Shown here in pieces: positions 26,041-36,960 of a stretch of DNA of 64,000 nt. How positions within the stretch are numbered: position 1 is the stretch's first letter; every line of letters begins with the position of its first letter. This DNA comes from Dallia pectoralis (Eukaryota > Chordata > Actinopteri > Esociformes > Umbridae), in the NCBI GenBank assembly GCA_029465975.1, contig CM055744.1:8786553-8850552 (forward strand), written 5' to 3'. A program made the translations under genes and the position numbers. The notes beneath the pieces were generated by a model. That model made no database searches and had not been told where the DNA came from. It worked only from the letters and a program-made list of their open reading frames with translations.

Positions 26041-26048
26041 AAAATCAG
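26041..26048. repeat. Target-site duplication, left copy
   Basis: AAAATCAG occurs here and again at 27915-27922, exactly flanking the element between. Eight base pairs is the length made by hAT transposases. Confidence 0.85.
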
Positions 26049-26075
26049 CAGAGCTGTGCTCGAGACCACCTAAAG

Positions 26076-26220
26076 CGAGACCGAGACGAGACCGAGACCG
26101 AAGGGGGCCGAGACCGAGACGAGACCAAGACCGAAGGGGGCCGAGACCGAGACGAGACCGAGACCGAAGGTGGCCGAGACCGAGACGAGACCGATACCAA
26201 AGGGGGCCGAGACCGAGACC
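26076..26220 (+). repeat. 33-bp subterminal array, about 4.4 copies
   Basis: The unit is CGAGACCGAGACGAGACCGA followed by GACCGAAGGGGGC. The same GAGACC words recur near the other end of the hAT-like element, in direct orientation. Subterminal repeats of this kind are typical transposase-binding regions in hAT elements; that role is inferred. Confidence 0.9.
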
Positions 26221-26729
26221 AGTCATATCAACACTAAATAATATGACATGTTTTTGGTCCAATGACCAATGTAAAAAACACTTGACCAACAGCATCAGAT
26301 CATCTACTGTGTTGTCATCCTGAATTAAATGAATTTTATTAAAAGAGTATCTAGGCCTATTTATTGTCTTATGTAAACATAAAATACGAAAATAAAACCA
26401 TGATTTTAAAATGCACAGGCTATGATATTAAAATTTCTAAAAATCGAATAAATGAAAATCCATCAAACTGTATGTCCTATGTTGATGTAGTAAATGCTAA
26501 CACATTTTAGATCACAAGCGACTTGCAATCAAATTATTTGCGCATGATTGGCCGATAAACAAATCTATTTATAATTATTTATCCGTCCACAGGCACGCAG
26601 CTTCAGTTGTTTGTCTGCTTGAGCAGGACACGCAAACGAACCGGTTGCACTACGCACAGTGTTCATTATTGTTACGAGTGCACATGAGACAGCAGCAAAC
26701 TAACCCGGTTGAACTGCGCACAGTGTTCA

Positions 26730-26822
26730 TATAGATCAGACCAAAACCCTTCCAGTTTAATAAAGATCGGACCAAAACGGGTTCAGTTTCATATAGATCG
26801 GACCATAACCGTTCCAGTTTTA
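26730..26822 (+). repeat. 31-bp tandem repeat x 3 inside the hAT-like element
   Basis: Three consecutive units follow the pattern CATATAGATCGGACCAAAAC, then CGTTCCAGTTT, with small changes. Just upstream, CGCACAGTGTTCAT occurs twice (about 26655 and 26715). Confidence 0.75.
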
Positions 26823-27914
26823 TGCTCTTTCTGCCGTATGCCCCCCGGACTTATGTATGTCCCACATCCTTCTGTGTGCATGAGTAATTTCATTTATCGC
26901 CCATTTGTAGTTAGCCTATTAATAATTATTGTTTATATTCGTTTAATTTCGATACAAAACAATATTTTGTTGAAGTCTCTTGTAGGCTATATGAATACAC
27001 TGTGGTTCATTCGTTATTAATTATTGAGTGCAATAGGCGCATGACACATGAATGGGGCTGTATGTATTTGGCGGAATTCGTTCTGTTTATTTAGTGAAAC
27101 ATATTTCTTTATAAACGTACCTCTTTTTTTGTAGTTCAACCAAGCCAATCAGACTATTGTCTATATGTGTTCTCGTAGTATTTGTCTGTGTATCGCCCAT
27201 TCAACCATTGCCATATAGGCTCAGTGAAGTGTGATCGGTGTCTGGGTACCGCAATTAGGGTACCAACGCCCAGCGGCGTGGGATTTTGGCGACAGGAAGG
27301 CAGTTTAGGTATCAAAAAACATGTAAATAGTAGTTTTATATATTGTTCGGTTTGTGATTTTGCAATTCTGAAAACGGGACAAGGTCATGGAAGGACGTCG
27401 GCTGTAGCTTTTCAACATTATGTATGTATTTTAATTACTAACCGCTGTGTGTTTTCGGACAAATTATTTATTTGTGCTCAATGTACTGAATATAGGCAAA
27501 ACGAATATATTGGCTGATTGTGCAGACATGATCGAGCATATGTTTAAGATTGAAGTATTTACGTGAATGGGTGCACGCTCTAGCGACGCTGGGGGTGGGC
27601 TTTTCTTCAAAAGTAGATAGCCATTGGCGGGATAAGCCACATCAGAAAAAAACAGTCTGACTCTGGACGAAATACAGCCAATGGACATACAGCCAGTACA
27701 TGTCATACTTAAATATTTTTCTAGAAAAAATTGTGGGCGATAATTTCTACGCTGGTCTCGGCTGGTCTCGGAAGAATTTACGAGTCCTTACTGTCCGAGA
27801 CCGAGTCGAGACCGAGTCCAAATGTAACCGAGACCGAGACGAGACCGAGACCTTAAAAAAGTGGTCTCGAGACCCGTCTCGAGACCGAGACCGGTCTCGA
27901 GTACTACAGCTCTG

Positions 27915-27922
27915 AAAATCAG
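27915..27922. repeat. Target-site duplication, right copy
   Basis: AAAATCAG, identical to 26041-26048. Confidence 0.85.
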
Positions 27923-28611
27923 ACCATCACTTATTCATTTTAAGCATCAATAATCAAACAGCGCTGAGCTTAAGGCAGCCATTCTAATACAGTTGTCTTT
28001 TGGAACTTGCTGAGTTCCCCACTTGACCAAGAAAGGATGTCAACTCATTTGATAAGTCTTCTGTTCTACAAGGGGTTCAGATTTAGGCCCATGCCATGAA
28101 TGATGCAGGGACAACACCCTTTCACGTGGCCACTGTATGAATTTGCCATTTACCTTTATCAATGTTATGGGTACACAATGGAATACTAGATCTTGTTGGA
28201 CCAGGCTTTCTGAGTGCAGAAGATGAAAGTTGAATAATAATGGTATAGTGAAAATAAATGATGAGTGACTAGTGGTTGTACAGAGTGGTTTAGAGTTGTT
28301 CAGAGTTATAGTTGACTAAAACAAAAATAAGGTGAAGATTAACAACTTTTTATTACCAAATGCTGAACTACCAAATGATATAGCGACAAATATGTCAATT
28401 AATCTTAAAGAAATTATATAACGAATACTAACTATGAAAATATTACCTTAATTAACAAATTATTAACTGTTATTCCTACATAAATTATTGATGTGGCAGG
28501 TAGCTCAAAAAAATAAAATAATATTAATGAAATCCTTATAGGAATTATGTTTAGGACAAGCAAGTTAACCATGTTCTCCTATATTCTCTTCTTTTTTTTC
28601 CTTTTCACAAG
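27923..28611 (+). other. rims4: rims4 intron end with polypyrimidine tract
   Basis: No repeat was recognised. The last 40 bases (TTCTCCTATATTCTCTTC, then an 8-T run and CCTTTTCACAAG) form a strong polypyrimidine tract and acceptor for the next exon. A second AG at 28623-28624 (CTACAG) lies 13 bases further on. Using it would shift the frame relative to the upstream exon unless the donor also changed, so the first AG is preferred. Confidence 0.6.
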
Positions 28612-28724
28612 TCTGAACTACAGTGGAATGTGCCTAGCCTCTGATGCCCAGTTTAGTGACTTCCTGGATGGAATGGGTCCTGCACAGTTTGTTGGGCGAC
28701 AGACACTAGCCACAACATCGTTGG
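28612..28724 (+). CDS. rims4: rims4, coding exon (linker to C2B)
   Basis: The exon runs from acceptor TTCACAAG to donor GTAAGACT, 113 bp. Joined to the previous exon it continues SEGNLNYSGMCLASDAQFSD, then FLDGMGPAQFVGRQTLATTS. The invariant RIM segment FLDGxGPAQxVGRQTLAT lies directly in front of the C2B domain. LASDAQFSDF with the preceding NLNY is RIMS4-like; RIMS1/2 have NLIFPG at that place. The reading phase fits both neighbours exactly. Confidence 0.93.
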
Positions 28725-28809
28725 GTAAGACTAAATAAACACCGCATGCCTGAGTCTGACCTGTATCCTGACCTGTAGTAATAGTATACAATGCTCTAAT
28801 GGGTTCGAT

Positions 28810-28965
28810 CACTATTACTAGAATCAGAAAAGTGTTTAATCGCCATGAATGTGTGAACAGACAAGGAATTTACATTGGCAGGAAGGTGCGTACATACAAC
28901 ATATAATAGAACAATATAAATTATACTAAGGGGGTGGAGGGGTATATGGGTGGTAATATACAAAA
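28810..28965 (+). repeat. Dispersed retroposon-type repeat fragment in rims4 intron
   Basis: The segment AGAATCAGAAAAGTGTTTAA, AACAGACAAGGAATTTACAT and TTGGCAGGAAGGTG resembles the start of a common fish repeat (AGAATCAG... ACAAGGAATTTG). A fuller relative lies at 55690-56110. Confidence 0.45.
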
Positions 28966-29363
28966 TACTATACATATAGCACGTTTACAATTCTTTACTC
29001 TTATTTGGCTGAACCCTCTTGATGGACACAGGATCACAGCATTTAGTCATCAGCCATTGAGATTTAAGGCCCAAAACTAACTATTAAAAAATATCCCTTA
29101 GACTTCATTTTAAAGTCCTGTCTGGAGTTAATTAAGTCCTAAATTTAATTCTAATTGGCAATGTTTGGGTTGGCACATGAACAAAAAAAAATGACAGATA
29201 GATGAATCTGTAAAACATATACACCAACCGAGTACTAAATATGTTGTTTGTCGAAACTAAAGATTTACGTGGGTTTATGATATTGTTTGCAAATAAGCCA
29301 TAATAATTGTACAAATATTCAGCACTTGGTGAGTGTGGCTAATAGATTTCTGTTATTATTAAG

Positions 29364-29465
29364 GTGATGTTGAAATCGGCTTGCTGGAGAGAAATGGTGG
29401 TTTGGAGGTGGAGATTATGCAAGCCAGAGGACTCACCCAGAAACCTGGATCCAAAGGACCTCCAG
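29364..29465 (+). CDS. rims4: rims4, coding exon (start of C2B domain)
   Basis: The exon runs from acceptor TTATTATTAAG to donor GTAAACGTG, 102 bp. It encodes DVEIGLLERNGGLEVEIMQA and then RGLTQKPGSKGPP, the first beta strands of the C2B domain. RIM C2B domains bind liprin-alpha and other active-zone partners and lack the full set of calcium-binding aspartates; this is family knowledge. Phase is one base on each side and fits the flanking exons. Confidence 0.94.
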
Positions 29466-29747
29466 GTAAACGTGAAACTGCACCCATGTAATCCATTATC
29501 CTCTCTGGGGAATGTTATCCAATCACAACTTGAAACACAAACCATGTTCTGCTACACTAAGTGGAAGAACAAAATGTTTTTAGATACATGTGATCTTGTT
29601 CCTCATGGTGGATTTCGCGATGTCATAGTGTATTTAATCATGCAATCTAAAACGGGATGAAAAGCTTAACTGGGTGATCTAATTGTTTGGATGTATTACA
29701 CGACCCCCAGAGACATGACATGATACCTGTATTCTCTCTTTGCATAG

Positions 29748-29887
29748 CGGCTTACATAAAAGTGTACCTACTTGAAAAGGGAATCTGCGTTGCCAAAAAG
29801 AAGACAAAGTCAATCAGGAAATCCCTAGACCCTCTGTATAACCAGGTCCTGGTGTTCTCAGAGAGTCCACAAGGAAAAGTCGTTCAG
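29748..29887 (+). CDS. rims4: rims4, coding exon (C2B core)
   Basis: The exon runs from acceptor TTGCATAG to donor GTAGGTAC, 140 bp, ending in phase 0. It encodes AYIKVYLLEKGICVAKKKTK and LDPLYNQVLVFSESPQGKVV. The lysine-rich patch AKKKTK is the polybasic strand common to C2B domains and is expected to face acidic phospholipids. The flanking exon joins give an uninterrupted C2B fold. Confidence 0.95.
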
Positions 29888-29944
29888 GTAGGTACAACAG
29901 ATTTCAGTCATCATTTGCTTCACACGTTGTTTAAACTTGGGTCT

Positions 29945-30150
29945 GCGGGTAGGATTAGCAATGACAGCATTTAACCAGTAACCTGAAGGTTGCTACATCA
30001 AATCCCAGAACTATGTTGGAATATCTGCAATTCTGTGCCTGAGCAAGGAATGGTAAACCGAAGAACTCTCAAGGATGTTGTTGTAAATAAGAATGTATTC
30101 TCAGTCTACTTACCACGTAAATTAAGGGTAAAACCAATACATAATACATC
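29945..30150 (+). repeat. Possible tRNA-derived SINE remnant in rims4 intron
   Basis: CAGTAACCTGAAGGTTGC, then CATCAAATCCCAG resembles a decayed pol III B-box region. It is followed by TCTGTGCCTGAGCAAGG and TGTAAATAAGAATGTATTCTC, phrases found in salmonid-type SINEs. No clear A box or poly(A) tail remains. Confidence 0.5.
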
Positions 30151-30282
30151 ATTCAATCAGGGAGACTGTTTTTGCTTTCTATAGCACAACATTGGTGGTG
30201 TCTATTAATATTACTAATATTAAAAAGCAATTCAAGTTAGGGAATCATAGTATCTCCAAACCATATGTAAAGTTATTAATGT

Positions 30283-30762
30283 ATACTTAAAAGCCAAAAC
30301 ATTATGCCTAATTAGAAGTTGGTCCTCTGTGTGAGGTGAGGAAGGAATCCTGTGGTAGCTGGCACCAAGACTTAGCTGCAGATTGTTCAAGTCCAGATGC
30401 AACAGCCAACAGGGAATAACATTGCCATGAAGGTGTGTACCTGGTCTACAATGAAGTTTATCAGGAGGCATGTGTCAAATTGAGACAGGTCTTCCCAGCA
30501 AAACATTACCCGGGGCATCACACTCTCTCGACAGGGTTGTCTTCTTCCCACAGTGCGTTTTGGTGACCCAGTCGTCAGGCCATAATAATTTGGCCCATGT
30601 CAAAGGGTCTTCACTTCTGCCCAGTTCTCCGACAACCAACACACTGACTACAAGAGCTCATTGTCAGCTTACCATCAAATATATCTAGACTGTGACATTT
30701 GGTGTCGTTAGGAGATTATCAACGTTATTTGCCTGGTCATAATGTTTTGGCTCGTCAGTGTA
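30283..30762 (-). mobile_element. Internally deleted Tc1-like transposon in rims4 intron
   Basis: The ends are inverted: AAAAGCCAAAACATTATGCC at the left and, read on the minus strand, CACTGACGAGCCAAAACATT at the right. The interior holds reverse-strand transposase phrases (GAAGGTGTGTACCTGGTCTA, GGGCATCACACTCTCTCGAC, CTTCTTCCCACAGTGCG). It is the same family as 38914-39702 and 60384-60845. Length is about a third of a full copy. Confidence 0.8.
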
Positions 30763-31715
30763 TGTGTGGATTATTTTACCAGAAAAAGTAAAGGAATGAA
30801 TTGGAATTTTCTGGAAACAAACGATTAAAACAAAATACTTGCCCAATTGTCTTTAAATGTGCACTAGAGTGTTTTTCTCTACTCATTGTTCTTTCCTGCT
30901 CCCTTACCCATACCTCACACCACTTACAAATACCTGAGACCATTTAAACTGCAACACATTAACGATGCAATATATTTTTCTAGCCTTTTCAATTCAAGAA
31001 AACCCCCTGCAAAACCCAGTTCTACGTTGTCCGTTGAACACACATAAGGGCTCTGAATGGATATATTTCAACAGCAGCCATGCCCTAGCATTTAAAAGAG
31101 AAAATAGATAAGTAGTCTTTGAAAGGGTCAGTTTACTCAACAGGTTGAAAATTACCTCACCAATGATTGGGTGTCCGAGCATAATCCCATGTTTGCACAT
31201 CCCTCCTAATCCTTCTGTTCAGAAAACTGTCTGCTGCGGGGAGTCTTGGTCCAGGAACACATGAACTCCCTGGTTTTCTGGTAATGGAGTAGTAAAAGGG
31301 GAATGTTGAACACTCATCTGAAATGTATTTTCCGTAGAAGAACATTTACCACACCTGTCATAACAAACATTAAAGGCTTGAACAGAACCAGGCCCTCAGC
31401 AAAACGTCCTCTGAAAACCTGAGCCGGAGGAGGACCCATATTTCTACATGATGCAGAGGCAGGGAAAAAGCTAATGTCCGGAAATGGAGAGAAACGCCAA
31501 GTGTTGATTTATTCTACCTAGTTCTAAGGGAAATCAATGATGGCCCTTATTTATTTCATCCTGCAGTAAATAACATGTACGTTCTTTGCATTACATTATA
31601 GAGCGTATCAATTTGGATTTGGATGAGAGGATGGGCAGTGGGTTACGAAAGATAATCATTGAGATCTTTTCCAGATTAAGCGACGTCTTACATTCTCATT
31701 TCTTTCCTCCAACAG

Positions 31716-31934
31716 GTGATCGTTTGGGGAAACTATGGACGAATGGATCGTAAGTGCTTCATGGGTGTTGCTCGCATCTTATTGGAGGAGCTGGATTTAA
31801 CAAGCATGGTGATCGGCTGGTATAAGCTTTTTCCCACCTCATCTATGGTAGACCCAACGATGGCCCCGTTGATCCGCCACTCTTCCCAGCTATCTCTGGA
31901 GAGCACTGTGGGCCCGTCCTTTGAGCGCTCTTAA
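31716..31934 (+). CDS. rims4: rims4, last coding exon (end of C2B and C-terminus)
   Basis: The acceptor is TTTCCTCCAACAG. The exon encodes VIVWGNYGRMDRKCFMGVAR, then ILLEELDLTSMVIGWYKLFP, and ends SQLSLESTVGPSFERS followed by TAA. VIVWGxYGRM and GWYKLFPxSS are invariant in RIM C2B domains. The C-terminal tail is of RIMS4 type (the other RIMs end SQSSLES-TGP with different last residues). The stop gives a protein of the expected length once an approximately 30-residue first exon is added. GTG at the exon start is an internal Val codon, not an initiator. Confidence 0.96.
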   Translation: MIVWGNYGRMDRKCFMGVARILLEELDLTSMVIGWYKLFPTSSMVDPTMAPLIRHSSQLSLESTVGPSFERS

Positions 31935-34004
31935 GACCTTTTGGTATTGGCTGTTTTAGAACATAGCCTTCCCTTTGTGTGCCCCCCCCCTCCACCCTCC
32001 CGAAGGATGGTGTCAACCTTTCAAAGGGACGTGTTTCAGACCCTTCAGAGAGACATGGTTCAGACCCGTTCGGAGGGACATGTTCCTTGGTGTACTGCGC
32101 TGTTATGGTGAGAGTGACACTGGCCTTGCGCCGTTAAAAAAGGCAGATAAAGGGGCACCAAAGGTCTAGAACGATTTTGAGCACAGGGCTTAGGGCTCTT
32201 AGGGCTGTTTTTGTCTTACATGACCCTAAAACACCAATCTATGTTTTTTGGCTAGAACATGCCAATGAGTGTCAGTGAGAGTAAGAGAGAGGCTCGCAGA
32301 GACTCTTTGAACGTTTCCATCCTGTGTTCTGGTGATATTGGGTTCAAACCATAAGTTACTCAAATGGGAATGTGCAATATCAACGTTATACCGTAGCTGG
32401 TATAGATGCAAACAAGACCACACGTTCTAGTGACATCCAACACCAAGAGAAGCAGATTCTCAGTGTTAGACAAGGTTGATTTTCTAGCTTAAGTGTTCTT
32501 TGAATAGATTTAAGATTGTCGTTGGAGCTGGGCTAACATTCTAACAGTTTCAAGTGATCGTTGGAGCTGGGCTAACATTCTAACAGTTTCAACTGTGCCA
32601 ATTTACCAGCAAGTGTCTTTAATTTGCAGCTTGTGCCATTGTCTAGCGTAAAGGGTCATTTTGAAACAGAAACATCTGATAACAGCTTGTGACAGAGGCA
32701 CTGAAGCGACAGTTAGACCCTTTTTGAATTACAGTGTTCATTATAAAATGGTCAAGTAGGCTGTCAAAGGTTTGTGATTAAAACAATTCCAGAAGTCAAG
32801 CAATGAAGAAAAAATTACATATTTGTTCAACATTAAACAAGGCCTGTAAGAATAAATAGCAAATACACAGTATTATGAAAAGAAAACAAATTTACTGAAA
32901 AAGTGTGCACATTGTAGAGCTGTAGGGTAATGAGAATTGCATTTTATTTGGGCAATTTAATAGAAGTTTTTCTATAAATGTTAGTCTTGAGTGAGCCAAA
33001 CAGTTACTTTCATTATTTATTTGATTAAATTTCAAAAGGGCAGAGACTCTGAACATTGGTAGCACAGTAAGTTTGTAGCATTTGGTAGTAGTGCCTGCAT
33101 GACAGAATACCGTATTCATTTACAAGAGAATAATAAGATTAAGCATAATAGTTTACAGAGAGATTGTGAAACTAAAATGTAAATTGATTGATAGGCAAAA
33201 GGACACACCCTAAGTGCCGACAGTTAAAAGCAGTGGGTAGCCTCAAAATCACTTGCTGTGGGTCGACAAGCTGTGCCAAATTAAGACGTTAAATATTTTG
33301 GAGAACATTTACAAATATGTCCCAAGTTCTAGTAAAAGGGGATTGGAAGGACACCCACTGTGTTTAATCATTTGCTGGTACATTGTGCATTGTCCTTAAC
33401 ATGTAGCAGTTCAGTTAAGGTTTATAAAGATAATGCAATACTGACTTGTGTACTACTGTGGAAAACAGGATGGCTGAATTAAAAACAAAAAAACTAATAA
33501 TTTGGTACTTTTAAATACCATACAGCACACATTTTTAAAAAAACAACAACAACATTCTGTACAATAAAATACATTCAAATACTTAAAGCTTGAGGTTTGC
33601 ACTTCTGGCTCGATTCAGTGTGTTTCAGTGTGCACAAAAACTAATTACGCATAGCTCAAGTACTTGAACGTTCTTTTACAATATTGCGTGACCTGGAGCT
33701 AGCTACATGTAAAAATTACCAACGGCAATGTATTAATTAAAAAGATTCAACTATACAAACATAACATTTTGGTAACAATACATTCAAACTAAATTCAAGT
33801 GAGTTTGTAGATGCAGCTTAAAGGTGGTCAAGATTAGAGCTCACTAGAGCAAGGTAGCACTGGTACCAGATAATGCTATCAAGACCTACTGTTAAAAAGT
33901 CATATTTTTTCAATTAATGTCTAAATTTCATAAAGCAATAAGAAGCAGCACCCAACCGCACTAGTCTGAGACGCTCTAGGCTTTGCATTTATGTGTGTCC
34001 TTTT
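31935..34004 (+). other. rims4 3' UTR and downstream non-coding DNA
   Basis: No further coding segment was seen. A C run (CCCCCCCC) occurs near 31982. AATAAA-type hexamers occur at several places (for example near 32851 and 33564), but I cannot choose the real polyadenylation site from sequence alone. Confidence 0.45.
32517..32594 (+). repeat. 39-bp direct duplication
   Basis: The phrase CGTTGGAGCTGGGCTAACAT followed by TCTAACAGTTTCAA is present twice in tandem with almost no change, downstream of the rims4 stop codon. Confidence 0.85.
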
Positions 34005-34240
34005 TTACTAGTTTGGTGAGTACCAAAAATCCTCACAGGGATTGTCAAATCTGACCTTGTGGGGATGTTTTGCTGGTCCGCATGAGGAGAGGGGGTATTT
34101 TAGGCAATGTATTATCAAAGTTACAATTTGGGTTAGGGATAAGGAGAGGAATATGAGAGGAAGTAATTTCATTGCATTTTTGTACCCAAAAGGATAGTAA
34201 AAAAGGTTTGTCTGTGTGAATGTGTGTGTATAATCATGTA
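34005..34240. repeat. Fish dispersed repeat with TTGTGGGGA motif
   Basis: TCAAATCTGACCTTGTGGGG followed by ATGTTTTGCTGGTCC, a GGGTTAGGGATAAGG core and CCCAAAAGGATAGTAAA correspond to a common fish repeat built around GTCCCCACAAGG motifs with a TTAGGG-like middle. It is degenerate and its boundaries are approximate. Confidence 0.5.
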
Positions 34241-34644
34241 AAAATTATGTCCACCTTTGATTAACTATATTGTAAAAATAATACAAATACTGAGCTAAAT
34301 ATTAATGCTAATGCTTAATGTAGTACATTGCAGATGAACAATTTATTTAAGGGTTATTGTCCTGCTTGAACGTCTACATGTATCTACGTTTCAGTGTCCT
34401 GGCAGGGCAACCAGGTTTTTGGCAAACATGTACTAGCAAAAGTTTAGAATACTGTTGACGATGGCCCCAATGACGAAGTAAAACATAAAATATCCACTAT
34501 CAAGAATATAAAATATCCACTGCCATATTTGGCAATTTTTTGCATTCAAAATAGCTCAGTTTCTTAGTAGGCAATTTGTATAAGTATTACATTATTAATA
34601 CAGTCAATTTCACTCAATTTAGTCTGACAACACTGTATGTATAT

Positions 34645-34648
<4 letters not shown>

Positions 34649-34724
<76 letters not shown>
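34649..34724 (+). repeat. GT dinucleotide microsatellite
   Basis: An uninterrupted run of about 37 GT units, followed by GTTTGAGC. A probable length polymorphism. Confidence 0.98.
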
Positions 34725-34727
<3 letters not shown>

Positions 34728-36334
34728 AGCAAACACCAATGGAATAGGACTAGATGACAAGATTAACAACAACTAGTGTTTGTATGAGTATTTTCACACA
34801 CATTTAACACACAGAAAAAGTTTGTGATCATAGAAAAAGAAATGTTGTTTTGAATGTTAATTGCCTGACCTCCTTTTGTGAGTTATAAAAAAACATGCTT
34901 TATTAAAAAATGTAAAAATAAAAGTATTTATGGTTAAAAAGCATTTTTGAAAAAAGTAAATTGAACAAATTTTAAGCATTTGACACATGAAAAACAAATA
35001 GTCTAGATTAAATCAATAAATGACATCATAAATTCACATCGGGAATGTTTTTATGAGCTATTTTGGTGCCAAATCGTCTGGAATATATTTAGACTGGAAT
35101 ATATTTAGAACCTTTGCATCCAAACTGAAAGGTAAGCATGGTGGTTCATTAATCAATCTCCATTGTAAAACTTGAATAACCTTCTTATTTACGGGAGGTT
35201 TTGGTTTGAGGAATAACCTATAACAACACAATAGCTTCCAGGTTATTTATTCCTATAACATTCCTTCGAAACATCTATAAAAAAAAATTGACATTGCATG
35301 TGAATCATTTACCAGCCCACTTCATTTTAGTACCATTTTTTGTGTTTCCAAATGGTAGGGAACATGGTAATTTTAAAGAACAAACATTATGATTGAATGA
35401 AACACATTGCTATCGATGGAACTGTTGTTGAAGGATTGTTCAAATATTCATCTAATAACAAACTAATATTTGATATTTAAATTGTGGTTGCTTAGTATGT
35501 CTCTGCCATACAAGTATGATCTTTACTATTGGATAGTTTATTTCATAGGTCTGTTGTATGTCTATGAATTTGTTATAATGATATTTTGTGTTTGAACAAA
35601 AGGTGAAGAATGTCAAAAATCTACAAAGCTATCCTCAGACTCCCTGTATTTTTGTTTTATCTGTATTCATCTACATATAAATTCATTACTATCAATTGTA
35701 ATGCAAGAAGAGGCCTTAAAACACAAATAATGATACCAGATGACTTAATTATATAGTGTAACACAAGGACGCAAAAAATTACATGTTAACCGTTTTGTCC
35801 AATTGTCTCAAATAATGTTTTAACTCAATTTTTCAAATGCTCCGGTTGATTTGCCCATGGTGCAGTCTCTGTTACTCTGTTATAATTAGCTGATTATATT
35901 TATTTGACTATAAATATTGAATTATTATTTATAATAATTTATTGGAATAACATTATTATTCCAATCCTTGCCACTCCTCTTATTTCTTGAAAATGACATC
36001 AGGGACATCATAAGACTGGGAGAGTGGTGAACACCTCAACGTGACATGGAGTTAAAGGAGTGTTATGTAAGCTAAAGAGACTGATAGCCATACTGTTATA
36101 TGTTCCTAAAACTTTTCCTTTTTACCTAAAGCATATCATTCTCTTGTTGCAGAGATATGGGCAAGTGTGTGGATTATTATTGGTTTATTACGAATAATTT
36201 ATAACATGTATATTTACAATTATTTCAAACTGTAATTGTGGAGTAATGCACAATTTGGTGTGTTGTTATTCTATTCCAACTGTCAATAAATAATTATTCA
36301 CTCCTATTTGTAATTAAATTTTGTTGACCCACAA
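34725..36334. other. AT-rich non-coding DNA
   Basis: No gene or recognisable transposon was seen. ATTATTATTCCAAT-type inverted AT words occur near 35920-35960. Confidence 0.45.
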
Positions 36335-36960
36335 CATACGGTCAAAGGTGAAACAGGTCATTCTTTGGCTGCAAAATTAAAAGAATAGATTGGTGAGCCT
36401 GGATATCCACAGGAGACAACAGCCGTGGATGATCGTAAGATCCTTTCGAGGGTGAAGAAAAACCCCTTCACAACATCCAGCCAAGTGAAGAACACTCTCC
36501 AAAGGGTAGCCATATCATTATCCAAGTCTACTATAAAAAGAATACCGCACAATAGTCAATGTAGAAGGTTGACCGCAAGGTAATAGTCATAAACCTCAAA
36601 AATAGAAAAGCCAGATTAGACTGCCAAAAAAAAAAATCCAGTTCTGGAACAACAACAACACGGTGGAGGTGGTGACAGGGCATGCATGACTTTCAATCGT
36701 TTTTAATGATGATGTAACATAAGACAGAAGCAGCCGAAGGAATTCAGAAGTGTATAGGGATATATTGTCTACTCAGATTCAGCCAAGTAGATTTTTTTGG
36801 TGCTTCACCTTACTGATGGGCAATGACCCAAAACATACTGTGAATGCAACACAGGAGTTATTTAAGGCAAATAAAGGGAATGTCCTGCAATGCGATTTGA
36901 GTTTATGTACACGTCTGACCCATCTGGACTGTGATGAAAAAATGTAATGCTGAAATAAAT
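36335..36960 (+). mobile_element. Tc1-like transposon relic
   Basis: The plus strand holds transposase remnants: AAAACCCCTTCACAACATC, GTGAAGAACACTCTCCAAAG, CCAGTTCTGGAACAACAAC, a GGTGGAGGTGGTGACAGGGC stretch, CAATGACCCAAAACATACTG and TTTAAGGCAAATAAAGGGAA. Their order is that of a Tc1 DDE transposase, from the helix-turn-helix region through the second catalytic aspartate. Several deletions and stops are present. It is a different subfamily from the other Tc1 relics here. Confidence 0.75.

Larger units (their letters stand above)
26049..27914. mobile_element. Non-autonomous hAT-like DNA transposon, 1866 bp
   Basis: The left end reads CAGAGCTGTGCTCGAGACC and the right end, read on the minus strand, CAGAGCTGTAGTACTCGAGA, so the termini are short inverted repeats beginning CAG as in many hAT elements. 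A perfect 8-bp duplication flanks it. Next to the left end is a 33-bp tandem array (26076-26220) and next to the right end similar GAGACC-rich sequence (27760-27905). The interior (26230-27750) has only short frames with no transposase motif, so movement would depend on another element. Its capture of unknown internal DNA is an inference. Confidence 0.82.

Noticed and set aside
17113..31934. Calling the RIM gene rims2 because of its neighbours abra and angiopoietin
   Set aside because: Residues specific to RIMS4 occur in every exon, and the short total length fits RIMS4. RIMS2 would have NLIFPG and many further upstream exons.
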